From positions 186,001 through 250,000 of the forward strand of contig CAVXHJ010000020.1 of the NCBI GenBank assembly GCA_963761435.1: a DNA stretch of 64,000 nucleotides. The letters are read 5' to 3'. The stretch's first letter is position 1, and the number at the start of each line of letters is the position of its first letter. Under the pieces are notes generated by a model. It saw only the letters and a list, made by a program, of their open reading frames with translations, did not search any database and was not told the origin of the DNA. The position numbers and the translations under genes are program-made. Positions 55,052 to 63,786 of this stretch are shown here, piece after piece. Origin of the DNA: Roseiarcus sp963761435 (GTDB taxonomy: Bacteria > Pseudomonadota > Alphaproteobacteria > Rhizobiales > Beijerinckiaceae).

Positions 55052-55066
55052 CTAGACTAGACTAGA
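55052..55066. promoter_or_regulatory. Triple CTAGA direct repeat, possible toxin-antitoxin operator
   Basis: CTAGACTAGACTAGA, three 5-bp units containing three CTAG tetramers, lies 16-30 bp before the antitoxin start. CTAG is rare in such genomes and antitoxins bind short repeats near their own start, so an autoregulatory operator is a reasonable inference. Confidence 0.45.
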
Positions 55067-55081
55067 TCAGGTGGGCGAGCG

Positions 55082-55402
55082 ATGTGGACGGTCCAGGAGG
55101 CGAAGGCCAAGCTTTCCGAAGTGCTGAAGCGAGCCAAGGCGGGAGAGCCGCAGGTCATCGGCGCGCAGGATCCCTGCATCGTCATCTCGATGGCGGAATA
55201 TCAGCGCCTGCGCGACCAGAGTGGTGAGCCGCATCTCGGGCGGTGGCTGGTCGAAAACGCGCCGCGCGGCTTCGAGCTCGAACTGCCGCAGCGAGGGGAT
55301 GACCGGCCAGACCCGTTCGCCTGGATTGACAAAGTCGGGACAGACGCTTTCCCGCCTTCGGCAAAGAGCCGCGAGGCTAAGACCAAGAAGAGGCGCATGT
55401 GA
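55082..55402 (+). CDS. Antitoxin, Phd/YefM family
   Basis: A 106-aa antitoxin. WTVQEAKAKLSEVLKRAKAGEPQVIG and PCIVISMAEYQRLRDQ form the Phd/YefM DNA-binding fold. The C-terminal tail, rich in Pro and charge, would neutralise the toxin. Its stop overlaps the toxin start. It lies between thiS and thiG in the same direction. Confidence 0.88.
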   Translation: MWTVQEAKAKLSEVLKRAKAGEPQVIGAQDPCIVISMAEYQRLRDQSGEPHLGRWLVENAPRGFELELPQRGDDRPDPFAWIDKVGTDAFPPSAKSREAKTKKRRM

Positions 55403-55815
55403 GCGGCTTTGTCGTCGACAGCAATGTCGTGTCCGAAATCGTGCGTCCCCGACCCGAGCCGCGCGTGACCGCGTTCCTGCGCGCCCGCTCAGATCTCTGG
55501 GTCAGCGCCGTCGTCTTCCATGAGCTCGCCTATGGCGTCGCGCGGCTGGCGGCTACGGCGCGCGTCGAGCTCCTTACGGGTTTTATCGAAAGCATGAAGC
55601 AGCGGTTCCATGGCCGTATTGTCGCGGTCGATATGCGCGTGGCCGAGGTCGCCGGACGCCTGCGCGGCGCAGAATCGAAGCGGGGGCGAAGCCTTCCGAT
55701 CCTCGATTCGTTCATCGCGGCGACCGCGATCGTCCAGAACGGGACCCTGGTTACGCGAAATGTGAAGCACTTCCAGGATTTGGGTATCCCGGTGACCAAC
55801 CCTTGGGAGGACTGA
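55399..55815 (+). CDS. PIN-domain toxin (VapC/FitB family)
   Basis: A 138-aa PIN ribonuclease. FVVDSNVVSEIVRP carries the first catalytic Asp, VFHELAYGVARL the Glu, and PILDSFIAATAIVQNGTLVTRNVKHFQDL the remaining acidic residues and the conserved TRN. VapC-type toxins cleave tRNA or rRNA. It ends 5 bp before thiG. Confidence 0.9.
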   Translation: MSGFVVDSNVVSEIVRPRPEPRVTAFLRARSDLWVSAVVFHELAYGVARLAATARVELLTGFIESMKQRFHGRIVAVDMRVAEVAGRLRGAESKRGRSLPILDSFIAATAIVQNGTLVTRNVKHFQDLGIPVTNPWED

Positions 55816-55820
55816 ATCCG

Positions 55821-56615
55821 ATGTCTGCGAACGCCTCCCGCAACTTCGCCCTCTATGGCGTGACGCCCGCCTCGCGGCTCCTGCTCGGCACGTCGCAATA
55901 TCCCTCGCCCGCGATCCTGGCCGAGGCGGCGCGCGCGTCGGGGGCTGGCATCGTCACGGTGTCGCTGCGCAGGGAGTCGGCGCGGCTCAAGGAGGGGCAG
56001 GATTTCTGGCGGCTCATCCGCTCGATCGGCGCACGCGTCCTGCCCAACACCGCCGGCTGCTACAGCGTCAAGGAGGCGGTGACGACCGCTCAGATGGCGC
56101 GCGAAGTGTTCGGCACGCCGTGGATCAAGCTCGAAGTGATCGGCGAAGCCGACACGCTCCAGCCCGACGTGTTCGGCCTCGTCGAGGCGGCGCGCATTCT
56201 CTCGGACGAGGGCTTCGAGGTCTTCCCCTACACGACCGAGGACCTCGTGGTCGCCGAGCGGCTTCTCGAGGCCGGGTGCAGGGTGCTCATGCCGTGGGGC
56301 GCGCCGATCGGCTCAGGCAAGGGCCTCAACAATGTGTTTGGCCTCAGGGCGCTGCGCGCCCATTTCCCCGACGTTCCGCTGATCGTCGACGCCGGCGTCG
56401 GCCTGCCGTCGCACGCCGCGGCGGCAATGGAGCTCGGCTATGACGGGGTGCTGCTCAACACCGCGGTCGCGAAGGCCGGCGATCCGGTCGCGATGGCCCG
56501 CGCCTTCGGCCAGGCGGTCGAAGCCGGCCGGGCCGCCTTCCTCGCCGGACCCATGCATCCGCGCGACATGGCCGCGCCCTCGACGCCGGTCGTCGGCAGG
56601 GCCGTGCTGACGTGA
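55821..56615 (+). CDS. thiG: Thiazole synthase ThiG
   Basis: ThiG condenses DXP, the glycine imine and ThiS thiocarboxylate to the thiazole phosphate. 264 aa. LLLGTSQYPSPAILAEAARASGA, RVLPNTAGCYSVKEAVTTAQMAREV, WIKLEVIGEADTLQPD with the Schiff-base Lys, RVLMPWGAPIGSGKGL and LIVDAGVGLPSHAAAAMELGYDGVLLNTAVAKA. The ATG at 55821 follows GGGAGG inside the toxin gene end, so the toxin insertion keeps a ribosome site for thiG. Confidence 0.96.
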   Translation: MSANASRNFALYGVTPASRLLLGTSQYPSPAILAEAARASGAGIVTVSLRRESARLKEGQDFWRLIRSIGARVLPNTAGCYSVKEAVTTAQMAREVFGTPWIKLEVIGEADTLQPDVFGLVEAARILSDEGFEVFPYTTEDLVVAERLLEAGCRVLMPWGAPIGSGKGLNNVFGLRALRAHFPDVPLIVDAGVGLPSHAAAAMELGYDGVLLNTAVAKAGDPVAMARAFGQAVEAGRAAFLAGPMHPRDMAAPSTPVVGRAVLT

Positions 56616-57229
56616 GCGCTGTTCCCCACACCCTCGATCCCTTCTATCCGATCGTCGATAGCGCGGCCTGGGTCGCGCGGCTCGTCGGGGCCGGGGCGCG
56701 GCTGGTGCAATTGCGGATCAAGGACACGGACGAGGCTTCGGTCGCGCGCGAGACACGCGAAGCGCTCAAGACTTGCGGGAAGGCCGGCGCCATTCTCGTC
56801 GTCAACGACTACTGGCGCGTCGCGATCGACGAGGGCGCGCCTTGGGTCCATCTCGGCCAGGGCGATCTGGACCAGGCCGACTTTGGCGCGATCCGCAAAG
56901 CTGGCTTGCGGCTCGGCGTCAGCACGCACGACGACGCCGAACTTCGCCGCGCGCTCGCCCTCGATCCGGACTATGTCGCGCTTGGGCCGATCTATCCGAC
57001 GATCCTCAAGGCCATGGCCTTCGCGCCGCAGGGTCTGGAGCGGATAGGGACATGGAAGCGCCGCGTCGGCGCGATCCCGCTGGTCGCGATCGGCGGGCTC
57101 AATGTCGAGCGGGCGAGGCTCTGCCTCGCCTCGGGCGCGGACATCGTTTCCGTCGTCACCGACATCACCCTCAACACCGACCCGGAGGCGCGTGCGCGCG
57201 AGTGGATCGCGGCCACGCGGCCGGCGTGA
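56612..57229 (+). CDS. thiE: Thiamine phosphate synthase ThiE
   Basis: ThiE joins HMP-PP and thiazole phosphate. 205 aa with LVQLRIKD, ILVVNDYWRVAIDEGAPWVHLGQGDL, LRLGVSTHDDAE, YVALGPIYPTILK and IPLVAIGGLNVERARL. The GTG start overlaps the thiG stop and the end overlaps thiD. Confidence 0.94.
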   Translation: MSAVPHTLDPFYPIVDSAAWVARLVGAGARLVQLRIKDTDEASVARETREALKTCGKAGAILVVNDYWRVAIDEGAPWVHLGQGDLDQADFGAIRKAGLRLGVSTHDDAELRRALALDPDYVALGPIYPTILKAMAFAPQGLERIGTWKRRVGAIPLVAIGGLNVERARLCLASGADIVSVVTDITLNTDPEARAREWIAATRPA

Positions 57230-58155
57230 CTCCCAGGCTGCCGATCGCCATGACCATCGCCGGCTCGGATTCGGGCGGCGGCGCCGGGATTCAAGCGGAC
57301 ATCAAGACCTTCGCGGCGCTCGGCGTCTACGGCGCGAGCGTCGTCACGGCGTTGACCGCCCAGAATACGCTCACCGTGCGCAGAATCCATTTTCCGTCGC
57401 CGGAGATGGTTGCGGACCAGATCGACCTGGTGCTTGAGGACTTCAACGTCGCGGCAATCAAGATCGGCATGCTGGGCATGGCGGCGTTTGTCGAAGTGGC
57501 GGCGGAGCGACTCGCATCTTTCTCCGGGAAAAGCGGCGGGGATGAGGGCTCACGCGATGGACGGGCGCGCCGCTCCGACTCGCACTCACCGGATGCTTTC
57601 CGCGCCTATCTTTCCGAGCGAGAAGGGAGAGCGGCTCGCTCCACAGCGACGCGCCCTTTCATCCTCTACGATCCCGTCATGACCGCTTCGACGGGCCATC
57701 CGCTGAGCGGGGCGAGCTTTGTTGAGACGGTCCGGGCGAGCCTGCTGCCGCTCGTCGACTGCCTGACCCCCAACCTCGCGGAGGCCGCGGCGCTGCTTGG
57801 CGAAAGGGTCGTCGAAAACGAAGCTGACATGGCGCGCCAGGGCGCGGCGTTGCTGAAGCTCGGACCGCGGGCGGCGCTGATCAAGGGCGGCCACCTCGAT
57901 GGCGACCAGGCGGTCGACCTCCTGGTGACGGCGGATGGCGTTCGCCGCTACGCCGCGCCGCGCATAGCCTCGCGCAATTTGCACGGGACCGGCTGCACGC
58001 TGTCGAGCGCCATCGCCGCCCATGTCGTGCTCGGGATGGCGCTGCCGGAGGCCGTGGCGGCGGCCAAGGCGTTCGTCGGCGAAGCCATCAAGAGAGGCCG
58101 CCGGCTCAAGCTCGGCGCCGGAGACGGCCCGCTGATCCAGGCGAAGCTGCGCTGA
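57226..58155 (+). CDS. thiD: Hydroxymethylpyrimidine/phosphomethylpyrimidine kinase ThiD, with in-frame insertion
   Basis: ThiD phosphorylates HMP and HMP-P. MTIAGSDSGGGAGIQADIKTFAALGVYGASVVTALTAQNT, KIGMLGMAAFVEV, YDPVMTASTGHPL, LTPNLAEAAALLGE, and the C-terminal anion hole NLHGTGCTLSSAIAAHV are intact. The protein has 309 aa against the usual 265-270. The excess is a charged, Ser/Arg-rich stretch at about residues 99-143, just before YDPVM, in DNA with an imperfect inverted repeat. The GTG at 57226 overlaps the thiE stop. Confidence 0.93.
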   Translation: MTPRLPIAMTIAGSDSGGGAGIQADIKTFAALGVYGASVVTALTAQNTLTVRRIHFPSPEMVADQIDLVLEDFNVAAIKIGMLGMAAFVEVAAERLASFSGKSGGDEGSRDGRARRSDSHSPDAFRAYLSEREGRAARSTATRPFILYDPVMTASTGHPLSGASFVETVRASLLPLVDCLTPNLAEAAALLGERVVENEADMARQGAALLKLGPRAALIKGGHLDGDQAVDLLVTADGVRRYAAPRIASRNLHGTGCTLSSAIAAHVVLGMALPEAVAAAKAFVGEAIKRGRRLKLGAGDGPLIQAKLR

Positions 58156-58228
58156 AAACGGCTGATTTTCGGGCGGCGCTTCCCTCTTTGCGCTATGATG
58201 GGCCGGTCCTGCGGAGAGGCGGGCCACA

Positions 58229-59386
58229 ATGATCAGCAACTTCTACGAATCGACCCCGATTTTCGATGAGTTCGCCGAGGCCGTGAGGCCCGAGAACTAT
58301 CGTCCGCTGCCGGACGACTGGGTGGTCGGTTTCTCCGATGTCGTCGGCTCGACTCAGGCGGTGGCTCGAGGCCGCTACAAGGCGGTCAACATGGTGGGGG
58401 CCGGCGCGATCGCGGCGGTGGCCAATGCGCTCGCGCGGCGGCCGTTTCCGTTTGTGTTTGGCGGCGACGGGGCAAGCTTCGCGGTCTCCGGGTCCGATGC
58501 GCCGGCCGCAGCTGGCGCGCTTGCCGCGATGGCCGGTTTCTCCCATGACGAATTCCAACTGGATTTGCGCGTCGCGACAATATCCGTGAGGGAGATACGA
58601 GCGGCTGGGCGGGATGTGAGGGTCGCTCGTTACGGCGCAACGCCGCAATGCGTTTACGCCATGTTCGCCGGCGGCGGGCTCTCGTGGTTCGAGACGGAGG
58701 CCAAGCGCGGCCGCCATGCGCTCCCACCCGCCGAGCCCGGTGCGAAGCCCGATCTCTCCGGTCTCTCCTGCCGCTGGGGCGTCGCGCCGGCGAAACAGGG
58801 CGTCATCCTGTCGCTGATCGTCGCCCCTCGCGGCGACGACCCGCGTTTCGGCGCCCTCATCGACGAAGTCGTGCGGATGGCGCATGAAGCGCCGCTCGAC
58901 GGCCGGCCGATTACGCTCGCAAGCCTCGGAGTCGCCGACCCGATGAAGGCGATTTCGCTCGAAGCCTCGGTAAACGCGGCCTCCGGCGTCTCCCGGGCTC
59001 GGGCGCATCTCTCGGCGGCGGCGAGCTACCTGCTCGGAGTCACGTTCCACAAGTTCAAACTCAAGGCCGGCGCCTTTGACGCCGCCCTTTACGCGAGCGA
59101 CGTCGCCGCCAACGCCGATTTTCGCAAATTCGACGACGGGCTGCGCATGACCCTCGACTGCTCGCCTGCCTTCGCCGATGCGCTCGAGGCGCGGCTCGCC
59201 GCCGCGGAGGACTACGCCAATTGGGGCGCCTTCCGGCAGGAGGCGGCGCAGCTCACCTGCTTTGTCCCCTCGATCACCGAGCGCGGCCACGTCCATTTCG
59301 TCGACGGCGCCGGCGGAGGCTACACCATGGCGGCGAAGGCGATGAAGGCGCGGCTCGGCGGGACGGCGAAGGCGACGGCGGCCTGA
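58229..59386 (+). CDS. DUF3095 domain-containing protein
   Basis: A 385-aa protein of the DUF3095 family. WVVGFSDVVGSTQAVARGRYKAVNMVGAGAIAAVANAL and FPFVFGGDGASFAV resemble the metal-binding core of class III nucleotide cyclases, but catalytic function is unproven. RVARYGATPQCVYAMFAGGG and the C-terminal RGHVHFVDGAGGGYTMAAKAMKA are family-like. It follows thiD by 73 bp in the same direction and may be cotranscribed. Confidence 0.82.
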   Translation: MISNFYESTPIFDEFAEAVRPENYRPLPDDWVVGFSDVVGSTQAVARGRYKAVNMVGAGAIAAVANALARRPFPFVFGGDGASFAVSGSDAPAAAGALAAMAGFSHDEFQLDLRVATISVREIRAAGRDVRVARYGATPQCVYAMFAGGGLSWFETEAKRGRHALPPAEPGAKPDLSGLSCRWGVAPAKQGVILSLIVAPRGDDPRFGALIDEVVRMAHEAPLDGRPITLASLGVADPMKAISLEASVNAASGVSRARAHLSAAASYLLGVTFHKFKLKAGAFDAALYASDVAANADFRKFDDGLRMTLDCSPAFADALEARLAAAEDYANWGAFRQEAAQLTCFVPSITERGHVHFVDGAGGGYTMAAKAMKARLGGTAKATAA

Positions 59387-59456
59387 CGCCCTGGCCACGG
59401 TGGACAGGCCGGAAGCGCGCCCTGCGCCTGGCGCGCCGATTTGCTAGGCTTCACCG

Positions 59457-62153
59457 ATGGACGCCGCCAGCGAAAGCCCCCATGCCGAGAGCGCGAGCGC
59501 GCGGCTCACGCCGATGATGGCGCAATATTTCGAGATCAAGGCCGCCAATCCCGATTCCCTGCTCTTCTATCGGATGGGCGACTTCTACGAGCTTTTCTTC
59601 GACGACGCGGAGGTCGCGAGCCGGGCGCTCGGCATCGTGCTCACCAAGCGCGGCAAGCATGATGGCGAGGACATCCGGATGTGCGGCGTCCCGGTCGAGC
59701 GCGCCGACGATTATCTCAACCGGCTGATCGCGCTCGGCCATCGCGTCGCAGTTTGCGAGCAGCTCGAAGATCCGGCGGAAGCGAAGAAGCGGGGAGCGAA
59801 ATCGGTCGTCCGCCGCGACGTCGTGCGGCTCGTCACGCCCGGGACGATCACCGAGGAGCGGCTGCTCGAGCCGGGCAGGGCGCGCATTCTCCTCGCGGTG
59901 CAGAGGGTTCGTGCAAGTGACGGAGGTCATGCCTACGGCCTCGCCGCGCTCGATCTGTCGACCGGCGCATTCGCGCTGTCGGAAGCCGACGAGGCGGGTC
60001 TCGCGGCGGAGATCGCGCGGCTCGAGCCGAGCGAGATCGTCGCCTCTCAGGCGGTCTATGACGAGCGGCTTTTTTCGCAGATCGTCGGCGCCCTGCGTTT
60101 GACCGCGACGCCGCTCGCGCGCGCCGCTGGCGACGGCCCGGCGGCCGAGCGCAGCATATGCGAGTTCTACGGCGTCGAAACCCTCGACGGCTTCGGCGCT
60201 TTCACCCGCGCCGAGGTCGCCGCCGCGGCTCTGGCGCTGGCCTATGTCAAGCGCACCCAGTTCGAGGCGCGCCCCGCGCTCTCGCCCCCGACACGACGGG
60301 CGCGCGGGACGAGCCTCGAAATCGACCTCGCCACCCGCGCCAATCTGGAGCTGACCCGGACTCTCAGCGGCGCGCGGGAGGGCTCGCTCTTGGCGACGAT
60401 CGACTTCACCGTGACCCCGGCGGGGGCGCGCCTTATCGCCGAACGGCTCGCAAGCCCGCTGACCGACCCCGAGGCCATCAATCGCAGGCTCGATTCGCTC
60501 GATTTCCTGGTCGAAGCCGCCCCGCTGCGCGAGGCCCTGCGCCGGGCGCTCGCGCATGCGCCCGACTTTCTCAGGGCGCTTTCGCGCCTCAGCCTTGAGC
60601 GCGGCGGCCCGCGCGACTTGGCGGCGATCCGGGACGGCCTCGCGGCGGCCGCGACTCTGGCCGGCATCCTGGAGCACGCCGGCGATCTGCCTCCCGAGCT
60701 TCTCGCCGCATATGCGCGGCTCCGCGCCGACTGCGGCGCGCTTGCGGGCGAGCTCGAGACGACGCTTGCCGACGAATTGCCCCTTCTCGCGCGCGAGGGC
60801 GGGTTCGTGCGGCCCGGGGCCTCGGCCGCGCTCGACGAGGCGCGGAGCCTGCGCGACGAAAGCCGCCGCGTCATCGCCGAGCTGCAGGCGACTTACGCCG
60901 CGCAGGCGGGAGCCAGGCAACTCAAGATCAAGCACAACAATTTTCTCGGCTATTACATCGAAACCCCGCAGGCGGCGGGCGAAACGCTTCTCAAGGCCCC
61001 GCTCAATTCGACCTTCATCCATCGCCAGACAATGGCCGGGGCGATGCGCTTCACCACCAACGCGCTGGTCGACCTCGAGGCGCGCATCGCCTCCGCCGCC
61101 GACCGCGCGCTCGCGCTCGAACTCGAAGCGTTCGAACGCCTTCGCCGGGCCTGCCTCGCCGCGGGCGACCGCCTGCGAGGCTTTGGCGCGGCGCTGGCCG
61201 AGATCGACGTCGCCGCCGCGCTCGCCGAACTTGCGGTGAAGCGCAACTGGACCCGTCCGCTCATCGACGCTTCGCTCGCGTTCAGAATCGAGAGCGGCCG
61301 TCATCCGGTGGTCGAGGCCGCTTTGAAAGCGGCGGGCGAGCCGTTCGTCGCCAATGACTGCGACCTCTCGGGCGAGGCGGCGGAGGGCGGGCGCATCGCC
61401 ATCGTGACCGGCCCGAACATGGCCGGCAAATCGACATATCTGCGCCAGAACGCGCTGATTGCGCTGATCGCGCAAATGGGATCTTATGTTCCCGCTGCTC
61501 GCGCCCACATCGGAATTGTCGACCGGCTGTTCTCGCGCGTCGGCGCGGCCGACGACCTCGCGCGCGGCCGCTCGACCTTCATGGTCGAGATGGTCGAGAC
61601 GGCGGCGATCCTCAATTCCGCCAGCGTGCGCTCGCTCGTGATCCTGGACGAGATCGGCCGCGGCACGGCGACATTCGACGGCCTCTCGATCGCCCACGCC
61701 TGCGTCGAGCATCTGAGCGGGGTCAACCGTTCGAGGGCGCTGTTCGCCACTCACTTCCATGAATTGACCCAGCTCGCCGGGACGCTCCCGCGGCTCATGA
61801 ACCTCACCATGCGGGTCAGCGAGTTCAAGGGAGCGCTGGCGTTTCTCCACGAGGTGGTTCCCGGCGCGGCCGACCGCTCCTACGGCATCCAGGTCGCGAA
61901 GCTCGCGGGGCTTCCAGCGCCGGTGGTCAAGCGAGCGCGCCAGGTGCTCGCTGCCCTCGAAGCCTCGCGCGCGGGCGGCGCGCTCGACTCGCTGCCGCTC
62001 TTCTCCTATGAGCCGCGCGAGCTGCCCCAAGCGCCTGCCTCGGAGGGGTTGCGCTCGGCGGTGGCGGCGCTCGAGCCCGACGCGATGAGCCCGCGCGAGG
62101 CGCTCGAGGCGGTCTACGCGCTGAAGCGCATTATCGAGGACAAGGGCAAATGA
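59457..62153 (+). CDS. mutS: DNA mismatch repair protein MutS
   Basis: MutS recognises mismatches and small loops. 898 aa. The N-terminal mismatch-reading MGDFYELFFDDA has the Phe-x-Glu motif, LTKRGKHDGEDIRMCGVPV follows, and the core has HNNFLGYYIE. The ATPase has Walker A TGPNMAGKSTYLRQNALIAL (about residue 650), VGAADDLARGRSTFMVEMVE, LVILDEIGRGTATFDGLSIA and ATHFHELTQL. The reading frame is intact. The end overlaps the LysE-type gene (ATGA). Confidence 0.97.
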   Translation: MDAASESPHAESASARLTPMMAQYFEIKAANPDSLLFYRMGDFYELFFDDAEVASRALGIVLTKRGKHDGEDIRMCGVPVERADDYLNRLIALGHRVAVCEQLEDPAEAKKRGAKSVVRRDVVRLVTPGTITEERLLEPGRARILLAVQRVRASDGGHAYGLAALDLSTGAFALSEADEAGLAAEIARLEPSEIVASQAVYDERLFSQIVGALRLTATPLARAAGDGPAAERSICEFYGVETLDGFGAFTRAEVAAAALALAYVKRTQFEARPALSPPTRRARGTSLEIDLATRANLELTRTLSGAREGSLLATIDFTVTPAGARLIAERLASPLTDPEAINRRLDSLDFLVEAAPLREALRRALAHAPDFLRALSRLSLERGGPRDLAAIRDGLAAAATLAGILEHAGDLPPELLAAYARLRADCGALAGELETTLADELPLLAREGGFVRPGASAALDEARSLRDESRRVIAELQATYAAQAGARQLKIKHNNFLGYYIETPQAAGETLLKAPLNSTFIHRQTMAGAMRFTTNALVDLEARIASAADRALALELEAFERLRRACLAAGDRLRGFGAALAEIDVAAALAELAVKRNWTRPLIDASLAFRIESGRHPVVEAALKAAGEPFVANDCDLSGEAAEGGRIAIVTGPNMAGKSTYLRQNALIALIAQMGSYVPAARAHIGIVDRLFSRVGAADDLARGRSTFMVEMVETAAILNSASVRSLVILDEIGRGTATFDGLSIAHACVEHLSGVNRSRALFATHFHELTQLAGTLPRLMNLTMRVSEFKGALAFLHEVVPGAADRSYGIQVAKLAGLPAPVVKRARQVLAALEASRAGGALDSLPLFSYEPRELPQAPASEGLRSAVAALEPDAMSPREALEAVYALKRIIEDKGK

Positions 62154-62788
62154 CCGATCCCCGCATCCTCGTCGCCTCGCTCGCCGCGGCCTATCTTTAC
62201 GTCGTGACGCCGGGGCCCGCGTTCCTCGCGCTCTTCAGCCTCGCCGCGTCGCGCGGACGCGCGTCCGGCGCCTGGTTCATCTGCGGGCATCTGGTCGGCG
62301 ACGTCGTCTGGGGCGCGCTCGCGGTCGCGGCCATTGTCGGGGCCAACACGATCGGCCCCACGCTGTTCGAAGGGCTCGGCTTCGTCTGCGGGCTCTACCT
62401 CGTCTACCTCGGCGCGCGGGCGGTGATGACGAAGAAGGGCTCGGCCCCGCGCACGATCGGCGCGAGCCGGCCGCTTGCGACCGGCATGGCTTTCGGCCTC
62501 ACCAACCCGAAGTCCTATCCGGTGGCGCTCGCGATGTTCTCGGCGATCGTCGCGCCCTATATCGGCGCGCTGCGCGCCGCCGACGCGCCGCAGATGTTCG
62601 TCGCCGCCTTCGCCGGCTTCCTGCTCGCCGATGCGACGCTCATCTTCGCCGCGGGATTGCCCGCGGTGCGCCGGTTCTTTCTCACCCACGGCGTCGCCGT
62701 CACCCGCCTCGTCGGGGTCATCTTCATCCTGTTCGGCGCCCGCTCGATCGCCGACGCCGCCAGCGGCGCGATGCGGCGGCCAACCTAG
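62150..62788 (+). CDS. LysE/RhtB family amino-acid exporter
   Basis: A 212-aa membrane protein with six helices. LAAAYLYVVTPGPAFLALFSLAASRGRASGAWFICGHLVGD is the LysE signature, GLYLVYLGARAVM and GMAFGLTNPKSYPVALAMFSAIV follow, and GVIFILFGARSIADAA is at the end. The substrate is unknown. It overlaps the mutS stop. Confidence 0.9.
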   Translation: MTDPRILVASLAAAYLYVVTPGPAFLALFSLAASRGRASGAWFICGHLVGDVVWGALAVAAIVGANTIGPTLFEGLGFVCGLYLVYLGARAVMTKKGSAPRTIGASRPLATGMAFGLTNPKSYPVALAMFSAIVAPYIGALRAADAPQMFVAAFAGFLLADATLIFAAGLPAVRRFFLTHGVAVTRLVGVIFILFGARSIADAASGAMRRPT

Positions 62789-62940
62789 CGCCGGAGGCGA
62801 AGGGACGGGAGGTCCGGGGAGATTTCGTTCCCCGAATAAAATGCGGGTTGGACGTGTTCAGAAAGGGGGAGTCGCGAAACCAAATCGGCGCCCGCTTCGT
62901 ATAGTCATTCTACGCTGTCTCTTCCTCTGGAGGTTTCGAC

Positions 62941-63426
62941 ATGTCCGCTCACCGCATTTTTGCCTGGGGCTGCCTCGCTTCGCTCGCGGTTGCGCTTTCT
63001 GTCGCCGGTTCGGGCCAGGTCGCGCTGGCCGACCCGGCGCTGATGTTCCGCGACGTCCACGTCGACGTCCAGCCGTTGCGCGCCAACGCCGGCGATCCGA
63101 CCGCGACATGGGTCGAGCAGGACCTCAAGGCCCAACTGGGGCAGGCCCTGGCCGGGCGCATGTCACGCGACGGCGCGCCGCTCACTGTCAGGATCGAGTA
63201 TCTGACGCTCGGGCCGCAGACCGGCGAGATGCTGCACGCCGGCGCGTCCCTGGACAATATCCTGGGCGTTGCGGTGATCGGCGGGCGCGAGCTGCCGATA
63301 CGGGCCACAAGCAGCTACTACTCGACGCCGGTCGACCAGACGATGATCGAGCGGTCAAATCGCGAGCGCGTGTCGCAGCTCACCCAAGCGCTGACGTTTT
63401 GGATCGTGCGCGGCGACTTCTTTTGA
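62941..63426 (+). CDS. Secreted protein of unknown function
   Basis: A 161-aa protein not recognised. The signal peptide (CLASLAVALSVAGSGQVALA) is followed by a domain with LMFRDVHVDVQPLRANAGDPTATWVEQDLKAQL and a Tyr/Ser-rich region RATSSYYSTPVDQTMIERSNRERVSQLTQAL. The pattern recalls small periplasmic proteins with a DUF-type alpha/beta domain; no function is inferred. CTCTGGAGG upstream is a good ribosome site. Confidence 0.75.
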   Translation: MSAHRIFAWGCLASLAVALSVAGSGQVALADPALMFRDVHVDVQPLRANAGDPTATWVEQDLKAQLGQALAGRMSRDGAPLTVRIEYLTLGPQTGEMLHAGASLDNILGVAVIGGRELPIRATSSYYSTPVDQTMIERSNRERVSQLTQALTFWIVRGDFF

Positions 63427-63477
63427 GACTCGGATCTCTTTGAGCGACCAGACGCCGGCCGACGCCGGCGCCTGTCG

Positions 63478-63495
63478 TGCCCGCGCAAGCGGGCA
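63478..63495. repeat. Short palindrome, family E (CCCGC-GCAA-GCGGG)
   Basis: TGCCCGC and GCGGGCA flank a 4-nt loop, matching the common alphaproteobacterial element of the form TCATGCCCGC...GCGGGCATCC. The surrounding gap 63427-63786 shows no gene. Confidence 0.6.
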
Positions 63496-63786
63496 TCACC
63501 GCGACGATATTGTAAAGACCTGGATGTGGGCGAATTTCTCCGCCGTGAAACTCGGGCGCACGGAGACACCTGAGAGCCGACGGGCAATCTCAAACTAAAC
63601 GCTCCGGCGCGTCCAGGAACCCGGCTGACAAGCGGGCGGATCGCGATTTCCGGGGAATCGCCCCTGGGGGACCGGATCTGGGATCGGCCCGGCCGACAAG
63701 GTTCGCAATTAGGCCGCAAGGTCCGGAGTTCGGCGGCCCAAGGATCGGGGTAGTCGGGGACGAAGACAAACCCCGGAGCCATCCCT

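Noticed and set aside
59451..62030. 859-codon open frame antisense to mutS (and similar long antisense frames over thiC, dppA and others)
   Set aside because: High GC makes stops rare on the opposite strand. The translated sequences are low-complexity Arg/Gly/Glu-rich and lack domains, while the plus strand encodes clear MutS, ThiC and other proteins.
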